A stretch of DNA of 64,000 bases from Aureococcus anophagefferens (lineage: Eukaryota; Sar; Pelagophyceae; Pelagomonadales; Pelagomonadaceae): contig NW_008705565.1 of assembly GCF_000186865.1 (NCBI RefSeq), positions 1,511,686 through 1,575,685 on the forward strand. Direction: 5' to 3'. The stretch's first letter is position 1. Each line of letters begins with the position of its first letter. The notes under the pieces were generated by a model. The model saw only the letters and a program-made list of their open reading frames with translations. It was not told the origin of the DNA and did no database searches. This document shows, piece after piece, positions 16,076-26,966 of this stretch. Both the position numbers and the translations under genes were made by a program.

Positions 16076-19000
16076 ATGGCCACGGCAATCATAGATGTGG
16101 TGACGACCCTCGGAAACACGCTGGGTCCCGCGGGCTACCGGCGCGTGACGACGGCGTCCGGCGGTCCCTTCGACCTGACGCGCGTGTCGACGTCCCTCGG
16201 CGGCTCCGTGTCGCGCGCGGGCGCGGTGTCCGCGACGGCCGTCTTTTTGTGGACGAAGCGCGGCGAAGCCGGCGGCGGCGCGGTCACGGGCGTGCGCCTC
16301 GTCGGCGACGGCGCGTCGCCCGGCGAGGCGAGCGACGAGTTCGGCGTGGGCGTCGGGAGCGAGCGCCTCGTGTTCAGCCGCGGCGCGGGCCGCGCGGTGT
16401 CGGAGCTCGTCGGCGAGCTCGAGGCGGGCGACGGCTCCGACGGCCGCGAGCGCGTGCGGCTCGGCTCCGGCGCGGCGCTGCGCGTGGCCCGCGTCGGCGA
16501 CGCCGAGGCCGACGCGCCCGGCGCGGCGCCGCGCGCGGCGGCGGCGAGCGGCGCGGGGCCCGCGGCGCGCGAGGCCGCGGAGCTCGAGGACGAGCTCGTG
16601 CCAGGGCAGCAAAAGGGTGATTCAACGTCGCTTCAACGTGAGTGTTCCGCGCGCGCGCGTTCCGGAAACAGCACCCACGCTTCGAGAGCGCTCCGAGAGA
16701 TGATCGCTCGTCCAAAAATCAGCCGAAACGAGCGGAAAACGACCGAGATAGGAGCCTTTGAAGTTGGGAATTTCGCACCCTTTTCCTGCCCAGGCTCGTG
16801 CGCCGCGAGCTCTCGGCCGCGAAATGCGACGACGAGGCCTGGTGGGAGGGGCGCTTCGAGCCCGCGCTCGAGAAGCTCCTGTTAGCCGCGCGGCGCGACG
16901 CCGACGGCGCCCTCGGCGCGCGCGCGCACCGCCTGCTGCGGCGGACGCTCGAGGCGCTCGCGCGGCGCCTCGCGGACGCGTCCAGGCCCCTGGCCCCGGC
17001 GACGACGCGCATGCTCGCCCTGGCGCTGACGACGGGCGCGGGCGTCGCCGCGCGCCGCGCGGAGCTGCGGCCCGCGCCCGCGCCGTCCGCGGCGCCGCCG
17101 CCGGGCGCGGCGGCCGCGCGGACCGCGGACCGGCAGCCGGCGCCGAAGCAGGCGGCCTTCTTCGGCCGCTTCGGCGGCTCCAAGGCCGCGCGCGGCAAGG
17201 CCGGGTCGCGGTCGTCGTCGTCGGACGCGTCGACGGCGGGGTCGCTCCTCGGCGCGGCCGCGGACGGCGCGGCGCTTCAGCGCGGATTCCGACCCGACGA
17301 ACCGGACGAGTGGGCGCCGCCGCTCGAGCCGCTGCTCGGGGGTTTACTGGATGACGTCGGCGGGGCGACGCCGCGGAACCCGCTCCGGGGCGGCCGCGCG
17401 CGGCGGACGAAGGCGCTCTGGCCCCTGGACGAGGGCAGCGAGAGCGAGGGCGAGGGGCCCGGCGACCGCCTCGACGACGCGTTGGGCGCGGACCGCGCGG
17501 CGCTCCTGCGCTTCGCGGAGGCGTCGAAGCAGCCGGGCGCCTCCTTCGCGGCGCGGCCGGACCCCGACGGCGACGACGGCCGCGGCGCGGGCGTGCTTCT
17601 AGATCACTTCGCGCGCGCGGGCGGCGTCGACGCTCTCGTCGCGCGGCTCTCGCCCGCGGGCAAGCGGCCCCTCGACGTGCTCGTGCTCCGGCGCCTGCTC
17701 GGCGCGTTCTACGTCGGCGCGGCCAAGGCGGCGCCGACGATCCCGCCGGCCTTTGGCGGCGTCGTCGCGCGCGCGGTGCAGCGCGCGGGGAACGCGCGGA
17801 TCCGAGCGCTCGCGGCCGAGGCGCCGCAGCACCGCCACCGGCGCTACGCGGAGGCCGACGGCCGCTGGGACTTTGGCGAAGCTTTGGCGGGCGCGCGGGA
17901 GAAGCTCTGTTTGGTCGTCGGCGCGCTCGCGCGCGACGCGTTCCTCGGCGGCGACGTCCACGAGTCGCTCGACTCGCCGGCGACGATGGGCGACCGGTCC
18001 GCGTCGCAGTCGAGCTTCGCGTCGCTCGGCGACGGCGACGGCCGGCGGAGGCGGAGCCCGGCGACGTCCTGGAAGGCCCACGTGGCTTCTTATTGGAACG
18101 GCGCGCCCGCGGGCGACCAGCCGGCGGACGCGGGCTTGGACGCGCGGCACCGCGCGCTCCGCGCGTCCGCGGAGCGGCTCCAGGTCGACGTGGCCTACGT
18201 GGCCTTCGCCGACGCGGCGCGCCCGGCGGCGGAGCGCCTCGCGGGGCTCGAGGGCCTCGGCGCCGTCGCGCGCGGCGTCGACGAGACGGGCGCGTTCCAG
18301 CTCGGCGCCGGCGCCGACGGCGCGCCGCCGCCGCGGCCGCCGCCGCCCTGGGCGTCCGGCCGCGGCGACGCGCGCTGGGAGCTCGGCGAGCAGGCGCTGT
18401 CCATCTGGCTCGCGAAGCGCGACGTGCCCGGCGCCGTGACGAAGCTCGCGCGGGGCGACCGCGACGCGCTCGACCGGGGCGGCGCGGTGCTCGCCGTCGC
18501 CGCGCGGCGCGGGCCCTTTTCGCCGAAGCTCGTCGAGGACCTCGCGGCGCTCGCCATCGCCGACGCCGACGACGAGGCCGTCGACGCCGGCCCGGAGGTC
18601 GCCGACGGTGCGCCGCGGCCGCGCGGCGCGCGGGCGTGGGGCGCGTCGCCCGGCGGCCGCCGGAGGTCCCGGGGCGCGTCGGGCCGGCGGTCTGCCTCCG
18701 GCGACGCCGTCGCGCCGCCGAGCTCCTGGCGCATCTTCGTCGCCCTCGCCGCGCGCCTGCCGCCGGACCTCGTCGCGCGCCAGCGCGACGCGCTCCGGCG
18801 CGCGTTTTCGGACGGCGGTCCGACGCCGCGCCGCGCGGACCTCGTGGGCCGCTTCGCGGCCGTCGCGGCCGTGCGCCTGCGCGCCGTCGCGTCGCCCGAC
18901 GAGCCGGCGAGTCTCGAGGCGACGCTCGACGGCGGGCTGGCCCTGCTCTGGCGCTGGGCGGCCGCGGCCCACGCGCCGGGCCCCGGCGACGCGGGCGCGG

Positions 19001-22000
19001 CGCGCGCGGGCCGCGCGCTCTCCGCGCTCCTCCACGGGCCGCCGGAGCCGCTGGAGCGGTCGAGCGTGCTCTGCTGCGAGCTCTGCGTGGACCGCCTCAA
19101 GGCGCCGGCGCAATCGGACGACGACCGGCGCGCCGCGGCGCGCGCCGCGGCGCTCCTGGGCGACCTCGCGACGGTCGGCGACGGCGGCGGGCCGGGCCCG
19201 GGCGACCCGGCCCTGGGTTTTAGGGGAGGCGGGACCATGGTCGAGGTGCGCCGCGCGCGGCGCGTCCACGTCGAGCACCGGCGGGGCGCGTCGCTGCTCG
19301 CCGCGGCGCTCGACGCCGCGGAGGCCGAGAAGGCCGCGGGGGGGCCCGCGTACCGCGCGGCGCTGGACCTCGCGCTGGCGCTGGCGTCGGACGCCCTCGT
19401 CGTCGTCAACTCGCTGCAGCACGCCGTGCCCCTGAAGCTCTGCGACGCCGCGGACGTCGCGCGCGCGCGGCGCGACGACGGCGACTTCGTCGCGTGGCTC
19501 GCCGCGGCCGCGGATCGCCTCGCGCTGGACCCGGGCGCCGCCGAGGCGGCGCTCCTGGAGCTCGCGCGGGGCAAGGTGCGCCTGCGGGGCGTCTGCGCCG
19601 CCGCCGTCGCGCTCTTCGAGCTCGCGGACGGCCGGAGCCGCCGCGACGGCTACGGCGGCCGCGTCGCCGCGCTCGTCGACGTCTGGCTCGTCGCGGCGCG
19701 CGGCGACGAGCCCTGGGGCGAGCGGTCCGCGTCGCTCCTGGCCAAGGTCTGCCGCGCGGGCGGGCCGACGCGCGCGGCCGTCGTCGGCCGCTGCGTCGAC
19801 GCGGCGCGCGCGGGCGACGCCGCGGCCGCGCGGCGCGCGGCGCGCGTGCTGCGGCGGGCCCTGGGCGGCGGGGCGGCGCCGCCCTGGCCCGCGGCCGCGC
19901 CGCCGCCGGGCGCGCCGGCGGACGGCGAAGAAGAAGGCGAGAACGCGGCCTGGGCCGCGCTCGACGGCGTCGACGCCGGCGGCGACGCGGCGGCGCTCCT
20001 CGCGCGGCTGCGCGTCGCGTCGGCCCTCGCCGCGGGGTCGCCGGCCTGGAAGCGCACGCTCGGCGACCGCGGCGCGCTCCGCAGGGTCGGCGCGCTGCTC
20101 GAGCCCCTGCGGTCGCGCGGCGACGCGGCCGCCGCGCGCGCGCTCCGCGCGGCGCTCGGTCTCCTCCTGGACCTCCTGTCGTCGGAAAACTCGCCGCCGG
20201 CGACGGGCGCCCACCTCGGCGACGACCTCGGGGGCCTGCTCGACGCCCTCCTTGAGATCGCGGCGACGCGGCCGCGCGTCGGGGGCCTCGCGGCGCGCGC
20301 CGTGCTCGCGCTCGCCGCCGCGGCGCCCGGCGCGGTCGCGGGCGGCGGCGAGGCGCCGGCGGGGTCGTCGCCGTCGGACGTGACGCCGAACCTCGGCGCC
20401 CTGGACCGGACCCGCGACGCCGCGGCCGCGACCGACCGCCTCGCGGCGGCCGTCGCGTCGGACGCCTTCGGCGCCGCGTTCGCCGCGTGTCTCCTCCCGC
20501 GCGCCTTCGACGACGACGAGCCGGCGGCGCCGCGCCGCGCGCGCGAGCGGCGCGCGCTCCGCGGCGACGCGCTGCGCCTCGCGCGCGACGGCGACGGCGC
20601 GGCCGCGCCGCTCGCGACGCGGCTCCTCGAGGCGCTGCGCGCGGACGACGCGGCGGACGCCCTCGCGCCGGAGCCCCACGCGCGGGCGTTGGAGCTCGCG
20701 GCCCAGCTGCTCGACGCCGCGCGCTGCGCGGCGCCGGCGGGCGCCGTCGACGCGGTCGCGCGCGCCGTCGCGGCGCGCGCCGCGGACGACGCCGCGCGGC
20801 GCGTCGACGCGGCCGAGCTCGCGGAGCCGGCGGCGCTCGACGACGACTCGAGCGACGGCGAGTCGTCCGACGACGGCGGGCCCGCCGCGCGGCCCGCGCC
20901 GGCGCGCGACGACGACGACGCGCGGCGGCCGCCGGCGCNNNNNNNNNNNNNNNNNNNNNNNNNNNNNNNNNNNNNNNNNNNNNNNNNNNNNNNNNNNNNG
21001 GCCGAGCGGCGCCGCGGCGACGGCCCTGGCGGCGCACCTCGCGCGGGTCTGCGATCTCGACCTCGCGGGCGCCGCGGCGCCCGCGGCGCCGGCGCCCGTC
21101 GCGCGCGGGCCCGAGCGCGACGACGCGCTCCACGCGCTGTCGGCGCTCTGCGACGTCGACAGCGGCGCCTTCTTCGCCGTCGCCGAGGCGGCGCTGCGGC
21201 TCCACGGCGACCCGGAGGCCGGCGACGACCTCCGGGACCCGGAGTCCGTCGCCGCGCGCCTCGAGGCCGCGGACGTCGTCCGCGCGCCGCACGCGCTGCC
21301 GCCGCCGGCGCCCCAGGGCCTCGCGCCGCGCGACGACGGCGCCCTGCGCCCGACGTCCGGGCCGTCGCCGCCGGGCCCGCCGCCGCCGGGCCGCGCGCTC
21401 CAGGCGCCGCCGCCGACGCAGTTCGTGTCGCCGCGCGCCGCGGCGTCCGCGGCGGGCGGCGCGCCCGCGGCGACGGCGACGACGACGGTCGTCGCCATCC
21501 CGCCGCGGCGCGGCGACGAGGGGCTGGCGGGGTTGGAGAATCTCGGGTGCACGTGCTACCTCAACTCGACGCTCCAACTTTTGGTGTCCGTGCGGTCGTT
21601 CCGCGCGGCGGCCTTCGCGCTCGACGCGAAGCAGCAGGGCCTCGCCCGCGAGCTCCAGTTACTCGTGACGCGGCTCCAGATGCGCGACGCGTCGACCGTG
21701 AGCCGGCGCGACTTCTGCGCCCACTTCAAGAACTGGGACGACGAGCCCGTCGACGTCCGCGTGCAGCAGGACGCGTCCGAGTTCCTCTCGAATTTATTTA
21801 CCCAGGTCGAGCGCCTCGCGCTGGCGCCGGGCGACGGCGCCGTCGCCGCGCCGGAGGCGGAGGAGGCCGCGCCGACGGCGGCGTCGCGCCTCGAGCGGGC
21901 CTTCGGGGGCGTCTTCGCGCACGAGTTGGTTTCCGTACGCGACCCCGCGGGCAACTCGAGCCGCCGCGACGAGCCCTTCTACATGCTGAGCGTCCAGGTC

Positions 22001-25000
22001 AAGGACCGGCGGCGTTTGGAGGACGCCCTCGAGGCCTTCGTGAGCCCGGAGCTCGTGGACTACTCGTGGCGCGACGGCGGGCGCCGCGAGAAGACGTCGA
22101 AGCGCGCGTCGATCAAGCGCTGCCCGAACCTGTGTGGAAATCAAATCTTCAACCCGACTTCAATGTGCGCGTATGCGACCGTTTCGACGCGAGGTTTTCT
22201 GCTGTGCTTCGAGAAATTGACGAGAACAATCGATTCGTCCAAAAATCAGCCAAATCGACTTCGACTTGACCGAGCTAGAGATTTCTGAAGTTTGGCCCCG
22301 ACGTCCCAGCTCACTGGTTGATTTCCACGCAGGCCCGAACCACCTGCTGCTCCACCTCAAGCGCTTCGAGTTCGACCTGACGACGCTGAGCCAGCGCAAG
22401 ATCAACTCGCGCTTCGAGTTCCCGGCGGTGCTGGACCTGGCGCCCTACGTCTGGCGCGGCGACGCGCAGCGGACGCCGTCGCGGCCCGACGCGGCGGCCG
22501 CCGCGGCGCCGCCGCCGCTGGACCTCGGCGCGCCGGCGGTGAAGCGCGGCGACGAGGGCTACGACAGCGACGCCGACGACGCGGACCGCGACGCGCGCGA
22601 CCGCGACCGCGTGGGCCGGGGCGAGCCCGTGCTCTACGACCTCGGCGGCGTCGTCGTCCACAGCGGCAACTGCAACTCGGGCCACTACTACAGCTTCGTC
22701 CGCGAGCAGGGCGGCGACTGGTTCGAGTTCAACGACGCCCACGTCGCGCCCTTCGACGCGCGGGACCTCGGCGCCGAGTGCTTTGGGGGCGCGGAGCCGC
22801 GCGCGCCGGCGGCGCGCGGCGGCGGCCTCGACGAGCTCCGGCCGTTCGCGAACGGCGGGCCCCAGCTCCAGCGCGAGCGCACGCGCAACGCCTTCCTGCT
22901 GGTCTACCACCGGCGGGGCTCGAAGCAGGCGCCGGAGGCCGCGGCGGCGCGCCGCGACGGCGACGGCGGCGCACCGCGGCGCCGCGAGAGGCGCTGGGAC
23001 GGCCTCGTGCCGCCGCCGCGGACCGCGCTCGACCGCATGAACCGCGAGAACGCGGCCCTGCGCCGCGCGCGGGCGGCCTTCGACGAGGGCGCCGTCGCTT
23101 TTGCGGCGCGGCTCGTCGTCCACGGCCTGCGGCCGAGCCCGTTCGACGACGCCGCGCGCGACGCGCGCGCCGCGGTCGCCGCCGCGCGGCTCGGCGGCGT
23201 CCTCTGCGTGCGCACGCTCGCGCGCGCGCGCACGGACGAGTCCGCGGCCCTGCTGGCGCGCTGCGCGTCGGCCCTGGCGACGGCGCTCGCCGGCGGCGGC
23301 GAAAACGCGCGCGCGGCGGCGCGCGCGGTGCTCGGCGACCTCCGGGCCGCGGCGCCGGGCCTCGACCGCGCGCTGCGCCGGGCCGCGGCGCACCCCGACG
23401 ACGCCGCGCGGGAGTCGCTCTGCGGCGTCTTCGCCGCCGCGCTCGCCGCGTTGGAAGGCGAGCCGGAGTTCGCGGACGCGGGCGGCGCGCTCGTCCGCGC
23501 CGCGCGCGAGACGCCGCCGCCGGCGCCGCGGCGCCGCGGCGCGGACTACGAGCGCTGCGCGGCGCGCGCCGCCTGCGACGTCCTCGCGCTCGTCTGCCGG
23601 TCTTCGGCCGGCGCGGGCGCGGCGCTCGCGCGGCTCGAGGTGGGGGACGAGTCCGGGCTCGAAGCCACCAGGACCGCCGTCGACGCGATCGCCGCGGGCG
23701 TCGCCGAGGCCGCGGGCGACGACCCCTTCCGCACGGGCGCCGACGACGGCAAGGTTTCCGTGCCGTCGGCCCACTCGTTGCGCAAGCTCCTCGACGCGGC
23801 GCCGTTCCTCGGCGGGGCCTTCGCGCCCAAGGCGGAAGCGCTCGCGCTGCTGCTGGAGCGCGCGGCGCCCGACGACGCGAAAAAGGCCCTCGACGCGCTG
23901 ACGGGCGCGCAGGTCGCGGCTTTAGCCTACGGCGCCGCGTCGCTGCTGGACCGGGGGCGGCACAGCCGCCGGGGCTCGGACGAGCAGCGGCGGCGGTCCG
24001 CGGCCGCGCGGTCGGTGCTCGAGGCCGTCGTCGCGAACGACGCGCCGCGGAGCGACGTCGTGTTAGCCGCCCTCGCGGCGTCCTTGGAGCGCGCGGGCAC
24101 GGCGCGGCCCGACGAGTCGAGCGACAGCGACGACGGCCGGGGCCCGCCGGGCGCGGAGCCACCGCCCCGCTACTACGGCGCGGGCCGCGCCTTACGGCGC
24201 GCGTGGCGCGCGCTCGGCGTCGTCCTGCGCGTCGACGACGGGCTGCGCCACTGGCGCGCGACGAAGGGCCTCGGCCGCGCCGTCGCCGTCGCGGAGCACG
24301 CCTTCGAGCGCGGCGCCAAGGAGGGCAAGGTCCGCGCGGCCGTCGAGGAGCTGCTCAAGCTGTGCAAGCGCGACGCGAAGGCGCGCGACTGGGCGCGGAC
24401 CCACGCCCACGCCTGCGCCTGGCTCGAGACCTGGGCGTCGGGCCACGGCCCGCCGCCGGACCGGCCCGACGCCGCGCGCGGCGCGGGCGCGCTCTCGGGC
24501 TTCCACCGCGCGGCCGGCGGCGCCGCGGCGGCCCGGCGGCCCGGCGACGCGGCGCCGGGGCCCGACGGCGAGTGCGACGGCGACGCGCCGTCCTTCTCCG
24601 GCGCGGCCCTGGGCGCCTTCGGCGCCGTCGCGAGCGCCGCGCGCGCGCTCGCGTCCCACCGCGCGACGCCGCCGCCGCCGGACGACGGGCCGCCGCGCGA
24701 CGACGGCGCCGCCGCGCCGCCGCCGCCGCCGCCGCCGCCGGCCTACCACGACGCCCGCCCGCCCGCCGCCGCCGCGGCGCCGCGGCGCCGCGCGAAGCAG
24801 CCGGACCTGCTCCACCGCGTGCGGACGCTCGCGAAACCGTCGAAGGGCGCGCCCGAGCCCTTCGACGCGCTCGCGCCCTACGACTCCGACGACGACCCCA
24901 ACGTCCTCGTCGGCCGCCGCGTCGAGGTCCGCTGGGCCGGCGGCACCTTCTACTCCGGCGTCATCAGCAACTTCGACGACCTCGGCCACCACGTCTGCTA

Positions 25001-25061
25001 CGACGACGGCGACTCGCGCGTCTACTCCGACATCCTCGCGAAGACGTTCCGGCTCCTGTGA
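16076..25061 (+). CDS. Giant ubiquitin-specific protease (USP9X/USP34-like) with C-terminal Tudor-like domain; three visible exons
   Basis: Exons are 16076-16593, 16794-22121 (with a 61-N gap at 20939-20999) and 22333-25061, about 2,850 residues. The reading frame differs on the two sides of the gap, so its true length is not 61. The long Ala/Arg/Leu-rich N-terminal region is probably helical-repeat scaffold. The UCH domain starts GLENLGCTCYLNSTLQLL (nucleophile Cys near 21554), has the KRCPNHLLLHLKRFEFD block, and the His box HSGNCNSGHYYSFVREQGGDWFEFNDAHV near 22660-22735. The C-terminus (NVLVGRRVEVRWAGGTFYSG to FRLL) is a Tudor-like barrel. It should remove ubiquitin from proteins in cytosol or nucleus. 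Both introns are introner transposons, and splicing them out restores conserved motifs exactly. Confidence 0.88.
16602..16793 (+). mobile_element. Introner element, subfamily B, forming intron 1 of the USP gene
   Basis: 192 bp with inverted ends CAGGGCAGCAAAAGGGTG and, read from the other end, CTGGGCAGGAAAAGGGTG. An 8-bp target duplication GCTCGTGC flanks it (16594-16601 and 16794-16801). The intron is 16594-16793 (200 bp): its donor GC is the first two bases of the left duplication and its acceptor is the element's own terminal CAG. Splicing yields EDELVRRELSAAK with the target sequence intact. The interior has TCGTCCAAAAATCAGCC, shared with the two other introners here, although the ends differ. 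Confidence 0.88.
20939..20999. other. Assembly gap (61 N) inside the USP gene
   Basis: The coding frame is position class 1 (mod 3) before the gap and class 2 after it, with clean coding on both sides (DDDDARRPPA before, PSGAAATALAAHLARVCDLDL after). The N count cannot be the real length. The flank is Asp/Ala low-complexity, so a collapsed repeat or a further intron may be hidden here. Confidence 0.95.
22130..22332 (+). mobile_element. Introner element, subfamily A, forming intron 2 of the USP gene
   Basis: 203 bp. Left end CTGTGTGGAAATCAA, right end TTGATTTCCACGCAG: 14 of 15 positions match as inverted repeats. The 8-bp target duplication is GCCCGAAC (22122-22129 and 22333-22340). The intron is 22122-22332 (211 bp) with a GC donor from the duplication and the element's CAG as acceptor. 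Splicing restores IKRCPNHLLLHLKRF, a conserved USP block, without a gained or lost base. It is the same element, in opposite orientation, as 63517-63719. Confidence 0.92.
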
Positions 25062-25103
25062 TAAGGCGGCTTTTGGGATCCTGTTCGCACGAGGGATGTT
25101 ACT

Positions 25104-26231
25104 TCAGTCGGAGTAGTAGTAGGCGCCGGCGGGGTCCGCCCGCGGCGGGAGCGCGGCGGGCGGGGCCTCGGCCTTCTGCTTGCCGCCCTTGCCCTTGCCC
25201 TGGAAGCCGAGGAAGCGCGCGACCTCGGGCTTGGAGCGGAAGATGCGGCCCGAGACGGGGTCGATGAAGATCGTGTCGCCGCGGTTGTTCTTGGCGACGC
25301 CCCAGTCCGCGACGAGGTCCCGCGCGCCGCCCTTGGCGACGATGTAGTTCGCGAGGCCCGCCATGGCGTGGGCCTTGTTCCGGTGCTCCGGGTACTCGGC
25401 GCCGCGGATCGTCGGCGCCAGCGCGAGCTCGCGGCCCGGGATCGCGCGCGGCGCCGGCGGCGCGGGGCCGTCGCGCGCGTCGCTCGCGGCCGCGGCGAGC
25501 GCGAGGAGGAGCAGCGCCTCCGCCGGCTCCTCGGCCTTGGGGTCCCAGAGGGGCGCGCGGCGCTCCTCCTCCTCGTCGTCGTCGTCGGGGAAGTTGCACT
25601 TGGCGTGCTCGCCGAGCTGCCGCGCGCGGCGGTCGTAGGCCCGGGCCGCCGCGACCTCGTCCTCGAAGGTCCCGAGGTTGTCGCGCGTGCCCGCGTGCGT
25701 GATGTGGACCTGCCACTTGTCGCGGAACTTGGCGACGCCCCGGTACCGCGAGCTCTGCGCGGCCGTCGTCGGCACCGGCGGCGGCGACGCGTCGTCGGGG
25801 AAGTTGCACCAGGCTTCCTCGCCGAAGAAGCGCGCGCGCGCGTCGTAGGCGCGCGCCGCGTCCTCCTCGACGTCGAAGCACCCGATGTGCTCCCTGTTCG
25901 AGGCGCCGCCCTTTTGGATCGTCGCGATATACTTGCCGCCCGCGTACTTGACGCCGCGGTAGCGGCTCTTCGTCGGCTCGGACTCGCGGAGGCGCTTCTC
26001 GGGCGTGAACTCCTCGTCGTCGTCGTCGCTCGGGACGCCCCCGTAGCCCTCGGCGGCGGCGGCGGCCTTCGCCGCGCGCTGCCGCTTCTCGCGGCCGACG
26101 TCTCCGCCGTCGATCGGATCGGCGACGACGTTGACGGAGCGCTTCATGAGGGGCGACGGCGGCAACGCCGTAGGCAGCGGGGGCGCGGCGGGGATCGCGG
26201 AGGGCATGTTCGGCTCGCGAGACTCGACCAT
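25104..26231 (-). CDS. Double-AP2 domain DNA-binding protein with C-terminal MBD-like segment
   Basis: 375 residues from MVESREPNMPSAIPAAPP. Two AP2/ERF domains at about 89-147 (SRYRGVKYAGGKYIATIQ to WCNFPDD) and 161-217 (SRYRGVAKFRDKWQVHIT to AKCNFPDD) each have the RYRGV strand and the ARAYD helix. A basic KREKRQRAAK-type stretch before them may be a nuclear signal. Near residue 310-340, GDTIFIDPVSGRIFRSKPEVARFLGF resembles the methyl-CpG-binding-domain core. AP2 domains bind DNA; algal double-AP2 proteins are usually transcription regulators. It is convergent with the USP gene (about 40 bp between stops). The long non-coding region upstream is its likely promoter. Confidence 0.82.
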   Translation of the reverse strand: MVESREPNMPSAIPAAPPLPTALPPSPLMKRSVNVVADPIDGGDVGREKRQRAAKAAAAAEGYGGVPSDDDDEEFTPEKRLRESEPTKSRYRGVKYAGGKYIATIQKGGASNREHIGCFDVEEDAARAYDARARFFGEEAWCNFPDDASPPPVPTTAAQSSRYRGVAKFRDKWQVHITHAGTRDNLGTFEDEVAAARAYDRRARQLGEHAKCNFPDDDDEEEERRAPLWDPKAEEPAEALLLLALAAAASDARDGPAPPAPRAIPGRELALAPTIRGAEYPEHRNKAHAMAGLANYIVAKGGARDLVADWGVAKNNRGDTIFIDPVSGRIFRSKPEVARFLGFQGKGKGGKQKAEAPPAALPPRADPAGAYYYSD

Positions 26232-26966
26232 AGCTTCTTCACTTCCTCCTCGCTCGCCGTAGGAATCGCGACGCGGCGCCTGCGGGAGTTCAGAGAGGTG
26301 AGAGATGGTGTCACGGGGTGGGCATCGAGGCGGCGGCACGTCGAAGCGATAACACGCGGCCCCGCACCGGCGAAACGGTGCGGGGGCCGGGGGACCGCCG
26401 GCTCGCGCGGCGCGCGATTCGAACGGACGAGTTCCGAAGGAGGCGGGCGCGTCGCGACCACGCGGCGGCGCCGAGGGCCCGGCCGCGCGGCGCCAGCGCC
26501 GGGGCGCCATCGGGGCGGGCCGCGCAGCTGCGGCGCCCCCCCCGCCCCCCTCGGGCCCAACGCGGCCAAACTGACAATTGGGATCCGAAAACCACCCCCG
26601 TGACATCGCCTCTCGCCCTTCGCGTTCCGCGCGTCCCCCGCGCGTGGCCCAAAGGAACTCGAGACACCGTGCGCGCGCCTTTTTGCGTGCGCGTGGTTGA
26701 CGTTGGGGCTCTAAAGAGAGACCAACTAGAGCCTCGCTCACGGGTTGTGAGTTTTGGTGAGCGATAACACAACCGGCTCCGCCGCGTGGCGGGGCGTGAA
26801 ATCCACAGCCCGGAGGGGTCCGGGCGCTCATCCCGGCTCACAGGAGTACTAGGGCTCCTCACTTAGGATCGACGTTCCTAATCCAAAATCGGAAGCGGCG
26901 GCCTCGTCTCCAGCAAAGGAGGGGCCAGGGTAGCATCGAATCGTGCGCGCCTATTCACGCATTGCC
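26232..26966. other. 735-bp region without a recognisable gene
   Basis: Lies between the 5' end of the AP2 gene and the 3' end of the helical protein gene, both on the minus strand. It is C/G-rich to about 26570, then more balanced. The string GCGATAACAC occurs twice (near 26348 and 26761) in otherwise different contexts. A GGCTCTAAAGAGAG to TAGAGCC stretch near 26706-26735 could fold, but no tRNA, snRNA or conserved RNA is recognised. Probably the AP2 5' leader/promoter plus the next gene's 3' flank. Confidence 0.45.

Noticed and set aside
22122..22332. A GT-AG intron starting at CCT|GTGTGG
   Set aside because: It would leave ten extra bases and shift the frame out of HLLLHLKRF; the GC-AG form gives the exact conserved block.
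26405..26420. GATTCGAAC, read on the minus strand as a B-box-like GTTCGAATC
   Set aside because: The flanking T-stem bases do not pair and no cloverleaf can be drawn.
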